64,000 nucleotides of DNA from Terriglobia bacterium (GCA_020073365.1 JAIQFL010000002.1:32579-96578), one strand, 5' to 3'. Counted from the first letter of the stretch, positions 8,950 through 17,691 are shown. Notes: a model not told the origin generated them from the sequence alone. Numbers and translations are program-made.

Positions 8950-9836
8950 TTCGGCGGTCGGCGCGTGCCTTGAGCGTCTACGCTGTCCACCCTGCGAGTG
9001 TTGTCGCGGGATACACCCACGATCAGAAACTCCAGAGGCTGGCCGCCTGTGTTCTCAAACGAGTGCACATCGCTGAGCTGAATGGGAACCGCATCGCCCG
9101 CGTGGATCGGCGCGGTCTCGTTGGCCACCGTGGCTGCACCGTCGCCGTTCATCACGTAATAGAACTCGGCAACCTCCCGATGGAGGTGAGGCCCTATGGA
9201 CGCGCCTTGCGGAAGGACGAGGTGATCCACATAGGCCCACGGGCTGGTGAACACGGAAGGGTCCAGCGCCCGGCGGTACTGTGCCGAGCCTCTCCCACCG
9301 CTCAAGCCGTTGACGGAACGAAGCAGCGCGCGATCCAGCCGCATGGTCATGAAGACCGGAATCGGATCGAGCGGCACGTCTACTCGGGAGTCGCCGAGGT
9401 TGAAGGCATCGTACGTGCCCTTCATCGCGGAGACGTTGATATTCATCCATTGAACCGGCTTGTCGGTGGCGTTGTAGATCGCGTGGGAGTGCCCCATACG
9501 GCAGGGCGCGCCGGCTGGTCCTTTCAAGACGGAAGTCCGTCCATCAATCGTAAACTGTGCCTCGCCATCGAAGATGACGAACATCTCCTCGCACTGATTG
9601 TGAAAATGGGCGCCGATGCCGCTCTTTGGCTGAATGACGCCGCGGTGCAGAAAGAAGAGGTTGGTATCGAGGGTATGAGCGTCAAACAGGGCCATGTAGT
9701 CCAGTTGGCCGGCTCCATCGTGGACCGCTTTCGAGGGTCGATACTTCGATGGATCGGTATGCACGATACGCCGCGCCAGGGGCTCACGCGCCGCCAGCGG
9801 GAGAAACGAAAGAGCCGCAATACAAATGGTTTTCAT
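8946..9836 (-). CDS. Exported two-cupin protein
   Basis: This 296-aa protein has a short signal sequence and two cupin domains (about 55-135 and 195-285). The first has the metal-binding pattern G-x-H-x-H-x-x-x-x-E ([10 protein letters not shown]) and a later H in MGHSHAIYN. The second has [14 protein letters not shown] and a later DVHSFEN. Both therefore keep plausible metal ligands. The role may be a periplasmic isomerase, epimerase or dioxygenase on a sugar or aromatic substrate; this is inference. The gene is 21 bases after the ABM gene and overlaps the ThuA gene by ATGA. Confidence 0.82.
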   Translation of the reverse strand: MKTICIAALSFLPLAAREPLARRIVHTDPSKYRPSKAVHDGAGQLDYMALFDAHTLDTNLFFLHRGVIQPKSGIGAHFHNQCEEMFVIFDGEAQFTIDGRTSVLKGPAGAPCRMGHSHAIYNATDKPVQWMNINVSAMKGTYDAFNLGDSRVDVPLDPIPVFMTMRLDRALLRSVNGLSGGRGSAQYRRALDPSVFTSPWAYVDHLVLPQGASIGPHLHREVAEFYYVMNGDGAATVANETAPIHAGDAVPIQLSDVHSFENTGGQPLEFLIVGVSRDNTRRVDSVDAQGTRRPPN

Positions 9837-9857
9837 GGCTGCCCACCTCCCTTCCGG

Positions 9858-10250
9858 CTAACTCACATCGAACAGCATCACGGTGTAGTTCTTTGTGGAG
9901 AGCGTGTTCTCGATGGTAGGCCACACCTTCTGGTGCACGTCGGAAGCCACCCACTTCTGCCGAAGCTCTTCGCTCTGAAACGTCAGCGCGAACCGGTAAT
10001 TGACGCCGGCGGGTGCTTTTCCCATCAGCGTCGAACGCAACTTCAGCATCTTGACATCGATGTACCCCGGCTGTTTGGAAGCCGCGGGGCGAAAGATGGT
10101 CTCAAAATTCTTCAGCATTTCCTTTTCCTTCACCGGATCGACGGTCAGATCCACGTGCAACTGGATGGGAGGTGCGGTGGCCGCGGCCTGTACCCCAGAC
10201 GATACTGCGCTCACCGCCAACATAGTCTTCAAGTACGTTCTTCGCTTCAT
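9858..10250 (-). CDS. Exported ABM-fold (antibiotic biosynthesis monooxygenase-like) protein
   Basis: This 130-aa protein opens with a Tat-like signal (KRRTYLKTM) followed by a single alpha+beta-barrel ABM/Dabb-type domain at about 30-128. The typical features are a strand-helix-strand pattern with a conserved YRFALTFQSEE stretch and a terminal MLFDVS strand. Members include small heme-degrading or quinol monooxygenases and many of unknown activity. It starts 14 bases after the SMP-30 gene and lies before the bicupin gene in one operon. Confidence 0.75.
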   Translation of the reverse strand: MKRRTYLKTMLAVSAVSSGVQAAATAPPIQLHVDLTVDPVKEKEMLKNFETIFRPAASKQPGYIDVKMLKLRSTLMGKAPAGVNYRFALTFQSEELRQKWVASDVHQKVWPTIENTLSTKNYTVMLFDVS

Positions 10251-10264
10251 GCCTCTCTCCTCGT

Positions 10265-11314
10265 CTAAAAAGCCGGCTTCGTCCCGGCCACCGCCAGCTT
10301 GATGCGGTAGAGCCCTGTCCGGGCCGTCATATACAGCGACCTGCCGTCATCGCCCCAATTGCAGTTGGCGGGGGTTTCCGGCGGCTTGATCGTGCCCAGG
10401 TGTTTGCCGTCCGGCGAGAACACCCACACTCCGCCGGGTCCCGATCCGTAGATGTTGCCCTGCGAATCGACTTTCATGCCATCCGGCAGCCCGTCTTCCT
10501 TTTCGGCCGTCACATCGAAGAACACCCCTCCGTTGCTGACCGTCCCGTCTTCCGCGACATCGTAGCGCATCCATACCTTGCGCTTCTCGTCGGAGTTGGC
10601 GATGTAGAGTACCTTCTGATCGGGCGAGAACGCGATGCCGTTCGGCCGGGTCAAATCCTTGATGATCACGTCCACTTTGCCGTTCTTCAGGCGGTAGACG
10701 CCATTGAACGGAATCTCCTTGGCCGGGTCTTCATCCTGCTTTGCCAGCCCGTACGGAGGATCGGTGAAATACAGCGCCCCGTCGGATCTATACACCAGAT
10801 CATTCGGGCTGTTGAACCGCTTGCCCTGATAGCGTTCCACGAGCGGCGTCATCTGCAGATCGGCCCCCACGCGCACGATGCGGCGAGCCGTATGTTGACA
10901 GATCAGGACGTATCCGTCCTTATCGGCGACCTCGCCGTTCGGGCCGACGAATCCCCCCGGCGCGACGTTGCCCGGGTCTCCACCCGCCTTCTGGATGAGA
11001 ACCTTCACCGGGCCGTTCGGCGACCATTGCCGTACCACGTTGCCCACCACGTCACTAAACCAGAGAACCTGATCTTGCGGACGCCAGAGCGGCCCCTCCG
11101 TGAACTGGAACCCGCCCGCGAGTTTTTCGATGGCAGCACCTTGCGGCACGATCTGATCCAATGCAGGGGCGAGCCGCACAACGCTGCCGGTGCCCTGCGG
11201 CGCTCCCGCCGGCGACGTGGCGGGGCTTGAGGTGGCGGATTCAGATCTGTTGGAATGCGAGCAACTGACTACCAGCGCCGCCCAGGCGAGTAGAAGAAGG
11301 ACCTTTCTTGTCAT
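10265..11314 (-). CDS. SMP-30/gluconolactonase-family lipoprotein
   Basis: The start is set at ATG 11314 because it directly precedes a lipoprotein signal with a lipobox ending LVVSC (Cys about 18). The GTG at 11338 would lie upstream of the predicted transcription start. The mature 350-aa protein is a six-bladed SMP-30/gluconolaconase-type propeller: a FTEGPLW stretch holding the first Glu ligand, an RFNSPNDLVY stretch holding the Asn ligand, and RPNGIAFSPD and LPDGMKVD near the Asp ligand. The expected activity is Ca-dependent hydrolysis of sugar lactones on the periplasmic side of a membrane. It is the first gene of the operon with ABM, bicupin and ThuA genes. Confidence 0.88.
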   Translation of the reverse strand: MTRKVLLLLAWAALVVSCSHSNRSESATSSPATSPAGAPQGTGSVVRLAPALDQIVPQGAAIEKLAGGFQFTEGPLWRPQDQVLWFSDVVGNVVRQWSPNGPVKVLIQKAGGDPGNVAPGGFVGPNGEVADKDGYVLICQHTARRIVRVGADLQMTPLVERYQGKRFNSPNDLVYRSDGALYFTDPPYGLAKQDEDPAKEIPFNGVYRLKNGKVDVIIKDLTRPNGIAFSPDQKVLYIANSDEKRKVWMRYDVAEDGTVSNGGVFFDVTAEKEDGLPDGMKVDSQGNIYGSGPGGVWVFSPDGKHLGTIKPPETPANCNWGDDGRSLYMTARTGLYRIKLAVAGTKPAF

Positions 11315-11340
11315 AGTGTCGGCCGATAGAGCCGCCACGG

Positions 11341-11346
11341 ATTATA
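11341..11346 (-). promoter_or_regulatory. Candidate -10 of the SMP-30 operon
   Basis: On the minus strand TATAAT occupies 11346-11341. A start point about 11334 would leave a 20-base leader to the chosen ATG. No convincing -35 is seen at 16-18 bases. Confidence 0.4.
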
Positions 11347-11430
11347 TCAGTGTTTCAAACGATGTTCACCGTGCAGTAGCAATCGCCGCAACGGGAGCAA
11401 ACGAAAGCCTCGATGCCAACGATTCGCCCA

Positions 11431-12078
11431 CTACGAGGCCGTTCCGGCCTGCGGCACGCCCAGAGCCTGACGGACCTCCGGGCCCGACATGTTGGTGTTG
11501 TAGACGGACGTTCCGACGTCGAACTCGCGAGCACGTGCCAACGGTCCAACCAACACAGGGTCAAATCCGGCGTCGCGCACCAGACCGGCGACAATTCCCA
11601 TTGCATCCGCATCATCCGCCGCCAACGGCACACCGACCCGCGGCGGAGTCCGATGCGCTTCGCGCGCAAGCGTCCGGTCCCAAACAGAATTGAATGCGCG
11701 GACCAATCGGGCGCCCGGAAGCCAGCGCGCGGACCAATGACCCGTGCCGAGACCGGAATCGAGCACCTGCTTGGCCACATCGCCATCGCGCTCAGGATAA
11801 GGATTACCGGTCTCCATCACGATTTTCCCAGTGAGCCGTGAGCCGTACCGATCTCCGAAGGCCGCCAGCGATCCGTAGGGAATCGAAATCAGGATGACTT
11901 CTCCGAAAGCCAATGCCTCCTCGATGGAACTGCGCGAAGCGTTGGGCCCGCTCTCGGCGACGAGGGCATCGAGTTGATCCGGGTGGCGGGAGCTGAAACG
12001 AACCTGGTGGCCCGCCTGCGCCCACAGTTTTCCAACCACGCCGCCGATGCGGCCGGAACCGATAATTGCTATTTTCAT
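11431..12078 (-). CDS. NADP-dependent oxidoreductase, F420-reductase-like fold
   Basis: This 215-aa protein starts at ATG 12078, where a Rossmann strand begins immediately (MKIAIIGSGRIGG). The open frame further upstream lacks coding character. After the nucleotide-binding strand come SSRHP, ILISIPYGS and ETGNPYP, as in NADPH-dependent F420 reductase and F420-like NADP oxidoreductases. It is about the right length for that family and has no extra substrate domain. The cofactor partner is not certain. It stands alone between the SMP-30 operon and the TonB receptor. Confidence 0.85.
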   Translation of the reverse strand: MKIAIIGSGRIGGVVGKLWAQAGHQVRFSSRHPDQLDALVAESGPNASRSSIEEALAFGEVILISIPYGSLAAFGDRYGSRLTGKIVMETGNPYPERDGDVAKQVLDSGLGTGHWSARWLPGARLVRAFNSVWDRTLAREAHRTPPRVGVPLAADDADAMGIVAGLVRDAGFDPVLVGPLARAREFDVGTSVYNTNMSGPEVRQALGVPQAGTAS

Positions 12079-12218
12079 ATCTTCACCAATCCTCTCCCGC
12101 GATATTGAATTTGATTCTCCTGGTTCGAGGACGTTGCCGAAAAAGGAACCCAAGCGCAACCGGAACGTGTGAAACACAACCGATATGGTTCTCGTCAAAT
12201 TCTCCAGTTCTAAGGGTT

Positions 12219-14009
12219 CTAATGCCCCACCACCAGCTCGATTCCGCCGATCACGGTTCGGCCGGGCATGCCCACGCCCAGAATCTCCTGGTACCGCGTG
12301 CTGGTCACGTTGGACACCTGGAGGAACGGATGTACCCGGCCGGGCGTGACGGCGGCGTAGAGGTCCCAAAGCGCATACGGGTCGCGGGCACGGCGGTCCA
12401 GGACTCCCACGCGCGAGCGAACCACCACATCGCGGCGCAGGCTCGCCTGCCACGCGACCACGCCTGAATGCGTGGGGTAGTTAAAGGTGTATTTCGTGAA
12501 CCCGACGGGCACGGTATCCTGAGCGCCGCGCAACCCGGTGTAACGGAGATCGAGGCTCTGCCCGCGCGCGGGCACCAGACGCAGAGACGCCTCCACGCCC
12601 GTGAAGTCCAGGTTTTGGATGTTCAGGGCGCGCCAGACGTCGGTGGGAGAGGAACGGTAGTAATCGATCCCGTCGCGCTCGCGCCGCTTGAAAATGGTCA
12701 CAGCCCCGCGGACCCGTCCGCCGGGATTCCAGTCGAGGCCGCCTTCATAGGTCCACGCACGTTCGGGCCGCAGATCGGGGCTGCCCAGGTTGGCGGGATC
12801 GTGGTAGTAAAGATCCGTGTAGCTCGGCACGCGGAAAGCCCGGCTGGCGGAGGCCCGGAACTTCCACCGCTGCGAAAGCCAGAAGCCGCCTGCCACCGTG
12901 GGACTGAATTGTCCCGAGAAACTGCGGTAGACCTCCTCGCGCGCCGAAAGCGATAGCGAGAAACGCCGCAAGGCGCGGAAGTCGAGGGCGGCATAGGCAG
13001 CTCCGCGGCTGCGCGAGTGCTCGCCGAGATTGTTGCTCAGAATGGATTCGTGTAGGGCCTCGACCCCGTAGGAAACGGTGGTTGCCGTGGAGATCGCCTG
13101 TCGCCTGCGGAGGTCCGCTTGCTCGCTTTCGTCCGAGTGGTGATTGGTGAATACTTCCGGCCGATCGCGAAACAGCACGAACAGGTCGCTGTGGCGCCGG
13201 AAGCTGAAGCTCGCGGTGGTGTCCGCTCCCAGGGCCTGTTGCACACCGGCAAACCACGTCTTGGTATTTTCCCAGGAGTTGAAGTTGCCATAGAACTGGT
13301 CGGCGCCGAACGGGTGGTCCATGTAGGCCAGGGTGAGGCTAGTCGCGCCGAGGGCGGTCGCCAGGTGCGTGCTGGACGCCAGCTCCAGGCTGCGGTAGTC
13401 CCGGTCTGGAATGAACCCCGTGGAAAAGTCGCGCGAGAAGCTCAGTTGCTCGGAGAGCTTGCCGAATGAGCCGGCGATCGATCCCCGCTGCTGGTTGATC
13501 CCGTAGTTTCCCGCCGCGGCCCGCAGCCGCAACTCCATCCCCGCTGGCGGCTCGGTGATGATGTTGATCACACCGCCGGCGGCGTCCGAGCCGTACATCG
13601 TAGAGCCGGACCCGAGCAGCACCTCGACGCGCGAAACCGAGTCGAGTGGAACCGGGATATCCATGTTGTGGTGCCCGGACTGCACGTCATTCAGCCGTTG
13701 GCCGTTCAGCAGTACCAACGTCTGGCCGAAGCTGGAGCCGCGAATGGAGAGATCCGTCTGCACCCCGTCTGGGGCGCGCGCTTGCAGGTCGAGCGACGGA
13801 TCGAGCCGCAGCAGGTCCACGAGAGTGTTCACCACCAGCGCGTTGTCCCGCGCGGGAAGCACCCGAATGGCGCGATCGATTTCATCCAAGGAGAGAGGTT
13901 CGAATGTACCGGTGACTACGATAGTCTCGTGATGCGTCTGTGGTTGCGGTGGTTGGGCCAGACCTATAGAAGCTGCCAAGGGGAAAAGAAGAAGTATTTC
14001 GGAGCGCAA
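12219..14009 (-). CDS. TonB-dependent receptor, BtuB-like
   Basis: This 596-aa protein has a signal peptide to about residue 18, then a TonB-box-like ETIVVTG segment, a plug domain (about 40-150; LNGQRLNDVQSG and GSDAAGGVINIIT are classic plug motifs) and a 22-strand-type barrel to the C-terminus. Size and organisation fit small-substrate receptors such as BtuB rather than the giant Oar-like ones elsewhere in this window. The start is a TTG at 14009. An in-frame stop lies two codons upstream, so no longer start is possible. A TATAAT lies only 5 bases ahead of it. No cobalamin riboswitch was recognised, so the substrate is unknown. Confidence 0.88.
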   Translation of the reverse strand: MRSEILLLFPLAASIGLAQPPQPQTHHETIVVTGTFEPLSLDEIDRAIRVLPARDNALVVNTLVDLLRLDPSLDLQARAPDGVQTDLSIRGSSFGQTLVLLNGQRLNDVQSGHHNMDIPVPLDSVSRVEVLLGSGSTMYGSDAAGGVINIITEPPAGMELRLRAAAGNYGINQQRGSIAGSFGKLSEQLSFSRDFSTGFIPDRDYRSLELASSTHLATALGATSLTLAYMDHPFGADQFYGNFNSWENTKTWFAGVQQALGADTTASFSFRRHSDLFVLFRDRPEVFTNHHSDESEQADLRRRQAISTATTVSYGVEALHESILSNNLGEHSRSRGAAYAALDFRALRRFSLSLSAREEVYRSFSGQFSPTVAGGFWLSQRWKFRASASRAFRVPSYTDLYYHDPANLGSPDLRPERAWTYEGGLDWNPGGRVRGAVTIFKRRERDGIDYYRSSPTDVWRALNIQNLDFTGVEASLRLVPARGQSLDLRYTGLRGAQDTVPVGFTKYTFNYPTHSGVVAWQASLRRDVVVRSRVGVLDRRARDPYALWDLYAAVTPGRVHPFLQVSNVTSTRYQEILGVGMPGRTVIGGIELVVGH

Positions 14010-14014
14010 ACGCT

Positions 14015-14020
14015 ATTATA
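14015..14020 (-). promoter_or_regulatory. Candidate -10 close to the receptor start
   Basis: TATAAT reads on the minus strand at 14020-14015, 5 bases before the TTG start at 14009. If used, transcription would begin at or inside the start codon, giving a leaderless message. The -35 region is poor. Confidence 0.35.
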
Positions 14021-14119
14021 CATCGGACCGTCTGGCGCACTTGTTTACAGCCGGTGGGGCATGATTTGGCTTGCCGTATGCAGTTCGTGTTTTCAGGGCA
14101 GAGCATTCGCCGGGTACCC

Positions 14120-14125
14120 TATAAT
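14120..14125 (+). promoter_or_regulatory. Candidate -10 of the SRPBCC gene
   Basis: TATAAT at 14120-14125 lies about 50 bases before the ATG at 14177, which has a good GGAGG site at 14164-14168. No clear -35 is seen. Confidence 0.4.
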
Positions 14126-14176
14126 GACAACTAATGAAAACGCATCCCGAAGTATCCCCAAGAGGAGGCGGCGAAC

Positions 14177-14578
14177 ATGAGAAGTTTGATCACACAATCG
14201 GTAGTCCTGCCTGCGCCTGCCGAAAGGCTGTATGCGACATATCTGGATCCGGCGCTGCATGCAGCCGTTACGGGCGCACTCGTGACGGTGAGCGCTGAAC
14301 CGGGCGCCCCGTTTCGCGCTTTCGATGGCCAAATCAGCGGCACGATGCTCTCCGCGATCGCGCCCAGGCTGATCGTCCAGTCGTGGCGTTCGACGAATTT
14401 CCGGGATGCCGACCCCGATTCGACTCTGATTCTTGCCTTTGTCCCGGAAGGCAAGAATGGCCGCATCGATCTGATCCACATCGACGTGCCCGAACAGGAC
14501 TATCAGGGAGTCACGGAAGGCTGGGAGAAATACTACTGGGCGCCCTGGAGGCGCTATCTCGCTCAGGGCGCGGGATGA
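14177..14578 (+). CDS. SRPBCC / AHSA1-family protein
   Basis: This 133-aa cytoplasmic protein has an AHSA1-like helix-grip fold throughout: an N-terminal strand, the AERLYATYLDP helix, a FDGQISGTML strand, QSWRSTNF and a long C-terminal helix beginning near GVTEGWEKYYW and ending with PWRRYL. The family binds hydrophobic ligands or acts as a co-chaperone-like module. The specific ligand is unknown. The ATG is preceded by GGAGG at 14164-14168. Confidence 0.85.
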   Translation: MRSLITQSVVLPAPAERLYATYLDPALHAAVTGALVTVSAEPGAPFRAFDGQISGTMLSAIAPRLIVQSWRSTNFRDADPDSTLILAFVPEGKNGRIDLIHIDVPEQDYQGVTEGWEKYYWAPWRRYLAQGAG

Positions 14579-14727
14579 ACCGGTGATCGTCTTCCTGCCA
14601 GGTTCTCCAGACCGGCCGTATTTCAGAGTGCTGCATCTGATATACTTGCATTGAGAACCTGGCGCCCTTCGGTTCCAGGTCCACAAGCCCAATTTTCCAC
14701 TTCAACCGCAGGTAATAGAGAACGCCG

Positions 14728-15096
14728 ATGATTGTTGTAACAGACGACGAACTGAAGAAACTCGAAGAACATTTTGGTCCCGACGTGCGACACATGGGAA
14801 CTTGGAACTCCGACGGCGTGTTCGGGTATTCCGCTGTTCCTGTTGCTTTCGTGGAGAAGGCAGCTCAGGCTATTGGCGATCCTGGATTGTTGGAAGCCCT
14901 TCACGGACTGAAAAAAAGTTCGGACCGCAACAAGCGGTTCATCGAGATGCTCCAGGCATTCGGTCCCACGTTCGTTGAAAAAATCGCCGCTACCTATCGA
15001 GAATGCGCCACATTTGAGGTACGTTTGTGGTCACAGCCGTTCCCGAAAAAAGATCAGACGGCGGTCTTGACGCGGCAACTCCCCCTACAGGCGTAG
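14728..15096 (+). CDS. Conserved-looking hypothetical protein, 122 aa
   Basis: I do not recognise a family. The protein is soluble and mixed charged, with a helical centre (about 45-95) and no signal or membrane segment. The ATG at 14728 is the first in frame. The upstream ribosome site is weak (a purine run about 10 bases ahead). The frame is consistently GC-rich in third position like its neighbours, which supports coding. Confidence 0.6.
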   Translation: MIVVTDDELKKLEEHFGPDVRHMGTWNSDGVFGYSAVPVAFVEKAAQAIGDPGLLEALHGLKKSSDRNKRFIEMLQAFGPTFVEKIAATYRECATFEVRLWSQPFPKKDQTAVLTRQLPLQA

Positions 15097-15131
15097 GATT
15101 AACGTTATAAATCGCCGCGATTAGCGTTATA
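15097..15131 (+). repeat. Direct repeat of a 13-mer, two-turn spacing
   Basis: GATTAACGTTATA (15097-15109) and GATTAGCGTTATA (15119-15131) differ by one base and are exactly 22 bases apart, about two helical turns. This is compatible with cooperative regulator binding. No known operator matches. Confidence 0.55.
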
Positions 15132-15211
15132 CCGCTTCCGTCATGGCGGGCTGACTATAGTGAACTTCGTCATTCCGTGATGAAAACGTGAGGAAAAACT
15201 GTCAAATTCCA

Positions 15212-15240
15212 TTGACATGTACGGAATTCCGTACTACTCT
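15212..15240 (+). promoter_or_regulatory. Promoter with a perfect palindrome filling its spacer
   Basis: TTGACA (15212-15217) and TACTCT (15235-15240) are 17 bases apart. Sixteen of the 17 spacer bases (15219-15234) form the perfect palindrome GTACGGAATTCCGTAC. Two more GTAC motifs follow at 15242-15257. A repressor or spacer-acting activator binding here would control the receiver-like gene at 15402. Confidence 0.6.
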
Positions 15241-15401
15241 TAGTACTTCTAGTACCTGAAACGGTCTTTGACCTCGGACATGAATGCAGCCGAAGTCAAG
15301 GGGCTGAAGTAGGAGCCCCCCGATGGACCAAACATTGGCGTCTCCCAACAAGAGTGGTCCCGTTGCCAGCCGAAGGCCACACCGAGAAGAGGTGACCCGC
15401 C

Positions 15402-15857
15402 ATGAGAAAGCCGCCCGCAACCGAAACCAGCCCCAACGGTACCTTGACCGTCCTCTCCGTCAGCCCAATCGAAGGGGACCACCAGTCGCTCGAATCTGCC
15501 ATCGGCCACTCAAGGTGGATGCTGTTCAAAGCCGACGATCTGCCCTCTGCACTGGCCTTGTTACAACAGCGCGAGGTTGCCGTGGTTCTTTGTGAGCGGG
15601 ATTTACTGCCGGGAACGTGGATCGACGTGCTGGAACAGATCAACGCCCTGCCAAGCGCTCCGTCATTGATCGTCACTTCGAGGCTTGCAGACGAACGCCT
15701 TTGGGCTGAAGCTCTGAATCTAGGCGCTTGGGACGTATTGGCGAAACCCTTTGATCGCAGCGAAGTAATCCGCTGTATGAAATCGGCATGGCACCACCGA
15801 AACAACCAGACTCAAATGCCCGCCAGGGCGGTGCAGATGATGACCGCCGCAAGCTAA
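15402..15857 (+). CDS. Degenerate response-regulator receiver protein
   Basis: This 151-aa single-domain protein has a CheY-like fold at about 15-135: the strand LTVLSVS, a VVLCERDLLPG strand, LIVTSRL and the KPF strand-end Lys. The acidic pocket after strand 1 is missing (SPIEGD replaces the usual DD). At the phospho-acceptor position the pattern is C-E-R-D rather than L-x-D, so phosphorylation is doubtful. There is no output domain. The gene follows a strong promoter with a palindromic operator and precedes a small zinc-ribbon-like gene by 8 bases. A role as a phosphorylation-independent adaptor is inference. Confidence 0.78.
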   Translation: MRKPPATETSPNGTLTVLSVSPIEGDHQSLESAIGHSRWMLFKADDLPSALALLQQREVAVVLCERDLLPGTWIDVLEQINALPSAPSLIVTSRLADERLWAEALNLGAWDVLAKPFDRSEVIRCMKSAWHHRNNQTQMPARAVQMMTAAS

Positions 15858-15865
15858 AGACCATC

Positions 15866-16090
15866 ATGATCCACACCATGATGGACTTGCTTTTTGGTTG
15901 CCGGCATAAGCACCTTACGCGACCGATCACCCCGGTCAGCAAGGCCGTTGCGCAGCGTCAAGGGGCTTATGTCGCCTGTCTCGATTGTGGGAAGCAGTTC
16001 AACTACGACGTGACCAAAATGCGTATGGGGGAGGAGATATCCCGGTCGTCGGCTTCCGGCAGTGATTCCCACTTCCAGACGTCCGCCTAA
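15866..16090 (+). CDS. Small CxH/CxxC zinc-ribbon-like protein, 74 aa
   Basis: The ATG at 15866 is chosen because the conserved-looking part begins here. An ATG at 15788 in the same frame overlaps the receiver gene. The pattern G-C-R-H-K-H early in the protein and C-L-D-C-G-K later gives four possible zinc ligands, and QFNYD follows the second pair as in zinc-ribbon proteins. It is 8 bases behind the receiver gene and probably co-transcribed. The function is unknown. Confidence 0.65.
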   Translation: MIHTMMDLLFGCRHKHLTRPITPVSKAVAQRQGAYVACLDCGKQFNYDVTKMRMGEEISRSSASGSDSHFQTSA

Positions 16091-16229
16091 CGGAAACCAT
16101 ACTCACTCCGCCGAAAAGGTTGAGTTACTTCTTTTTCCCCGGCCGGAAGCCTTTCCATCTGAGGCGGGGCTTGGCGGGCACTCCTTTTATCTTTGTACGC
16201 TGATCCACTACACTTGAACAGATAAAGCC

Positions 16230-17558
16230 GTGAGCAAGAGCCTGCCGTTGATGCTTCGCCACGCGATGTATAACCTGCGTGGCGGTTTTTTGATCCGCCC
16301 GCTCACAATCGCGCTGGTGTTGGGTTGCGCGGGCGCATTCCTGTCGTGGCTGGAAGAGGACTTTCCGGCCATCAGCGCCTGGGTGCCCACCGTTCTATTC
16401 CCCTCGCACGCCGACGCGCAAGTCGCCCAGGTCATTCTGGCGGGTATCGCCGCCTCCATCATGACGGTGGTGTCCATCGTATTCGCCATCCTGCTGATGA
16501 CGCTCACCCTGGCGTCGATGCAGTTCTCCCCGCGCATCATCGTCAGCTTCTCCAGGGACCGCGTGACGCAATGGACGCTCGGCATCTTCCTCGGCACTTT
16601 CTCGTACTGCATGGCGGCGCTTCCGGCGGCGCGCTCGCTCCCTCACCCCTTCGCGCCAGTGGCCACCGTCCTGGGCGCGATGGTGCTGGCGCTGGCCTGT
16701 GTCGGTTTGCTGCTCTTCTTCATTCACCACATCTCGCAGGCCATCAGTGTCAATCACATCGTCGACAGAATCGCGGAAGAAACGGAAGCCATGATCGATG
16801 AGATCATGCCTTCGCCACACCGCCTGAACCGCCTCAAGCATGCGGAGCCGCTCAGGCCCAACCCGATCGAGATGGCTGTTGCGAGCGATGTTTCCGGCTA
16901 CATCCGCTTCGTCGACACGCGACGCCTGGTCGCCCTTGCGAAGCACTACCACGTCACCATCCGGGTTCTGCGGCGGGTTGGCCACTTTGTTCCGGCGGGA
17001 ATCCCGCTGCTGATGATCTCAAAGGGCAACCGGCTGCCCCCCGAAGGAACCGCGGAGCTGCTTGCCGCGTTCGACTTCGGCCCGACCAGAACGTTGCAGC
17101 AGGACGTGGAGTTTGGCGTCCTGCAGATTGTCGATATTGCCTTGAAGGCGATCTCGCCCGCCGTCAACGACCCCACCACCGCCATCAACTGCATCGATCA
17201 GTTGAGCCGCATTCTGATCCGCTTCGCGTCCCGAGAGCCGCCGGAGGACCTGCTCTACGATCCGCCGGGCATCGTTCGCGCCAGCATTGGATGGATCCAC
17301 TTCGAGCGCCTGCTGGAAGCGGCTTTTGAGCAGATCCGCATGTATTCGAAGACTGATGTGGCGGTCAGTCTGCGGTTGCTGCGAGCCCTCGTTGACATCG
17401 CCGCGTCGACGCCCGATCCGGAGTTCCGCCGGATACTCGTCGAGTACGGTATGCGGATAGTGGCAGGCTGCGCCGAAAAGCTGGGCGAAGAGGAGCTGAG
17501 AAGGTTGCGCGCTCGCCAAGCCGCGCTGGTGAGCTTCACCACGATCTCCGAGCCGTAG
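16230..17558 (+). CDS. DUF2254-family membrane protein
   Basis: This 442-aa protein starts at GTG 16230. Four hydrophobic segments occupy about 18-40, 65-100, 120-145 and 150-175, followed by a soluble C-terminal half (about 185-442) with the family pattern YIRFVDTRRLV, GHFVPAGIP, FGVLQIVDIALKAISPAVNDP and TAINCIDQL. This matches DUF2254, a family of predicted inner-membrane proteins of unknown function, possibly channel-like. The gene is monocistronic here, before the potassium module. Confidence 0.85.
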   Translation: MSKSLPLMLRHAMYNLRGGFLIRPLTIALVLGCAGAFLSWLEEDFPAISAWVPTVLFPSHADAQVAQVILAGIAASIMTVVSIVFAILLMTLTLASMQFSPRIIVSFSRDRVTQWTLGIFLGTFSYCMAALPAARSLPHPFAPVATVLGAMVLALACVGLLLFFIHHISQAISVNHIVDRIAEETEAMIDEIMPSPHRLNRLKHAEPLRPNPIEMAVASDVSGYIRFVDTRRLVALAKHYHVTIRVLRRVGHFVPAGIPLLMISKGNRLPPEGTAELLAAFDFGPTRTLQQDVEFGVLQIVDIALKAISPAVNDPTTAINCIDQLSRILIRFASREPPEDLLYDPPGIVRASIGWIHFERLLEAAFEQIRMYSKTDVAVSLRLLRALVDIAASTPDPEFRRILVEYGMRIVAGCAEKLGEEELRRLRARQAALVSFTTISEP

Positions 17559-17647
17559 AGCTCTTCGGTAGCCTGCCCGCCAACTTGTGCATGCCTCATT
17601 CCCGGTACCCACCCCCGTCCCGGCCCCCGCCCACCCCTAATCCATTC

Positions 17648-17691
17648 CTGACGCTTTCTTTACGACTTCCTTATGTGTCTGCCCGTACGCT
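17648..17691 (+). promoter_or_regulatory. Candidate KdpE operator and -10 of the kdp operon
   Basis: Hexamers CTGACG (17648-17653), TTTACG (17659-17664) and CTTATG (17670-17675) repeat at an exact 11-base period with 5-base spacers. A -10-like TACGCT (17686-17691) lies 10 bases after the last repeat. E. coli KdpE binds TTTAYA direct repeats of the same period. The same layout recurs at 26925-26979. Confidence 0.6.

Larger units (their letters stand above)
15097..15401. other. Regulatory intergenic region before the receiver-like gene
   Basis: This 305-base region contains two near-identical 13-mers at 15097-15109 and 15119-15131 (GATTARCGTTATA, 22 bases apart), a complete sigma70-type promoter with a palindromic spacer (15212-15240), two further GTAC sites just downstream, and a small hairpin at 15300-15319. 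Confidence 0.6.

Noticed and set aside
8940..10268. Plus-strand 442-aa open frame
   Set aside because: It is antisense to the bicupin and ABM genes, which have clear motifs and tight operon spacing.
14010..14176. Cobalamin riboswitch ahead of the BtuB-like receptor
   Set aside because: No B12-box or stem arrangement is visible, and the start lies too near the -10 hexamer for a long leader.
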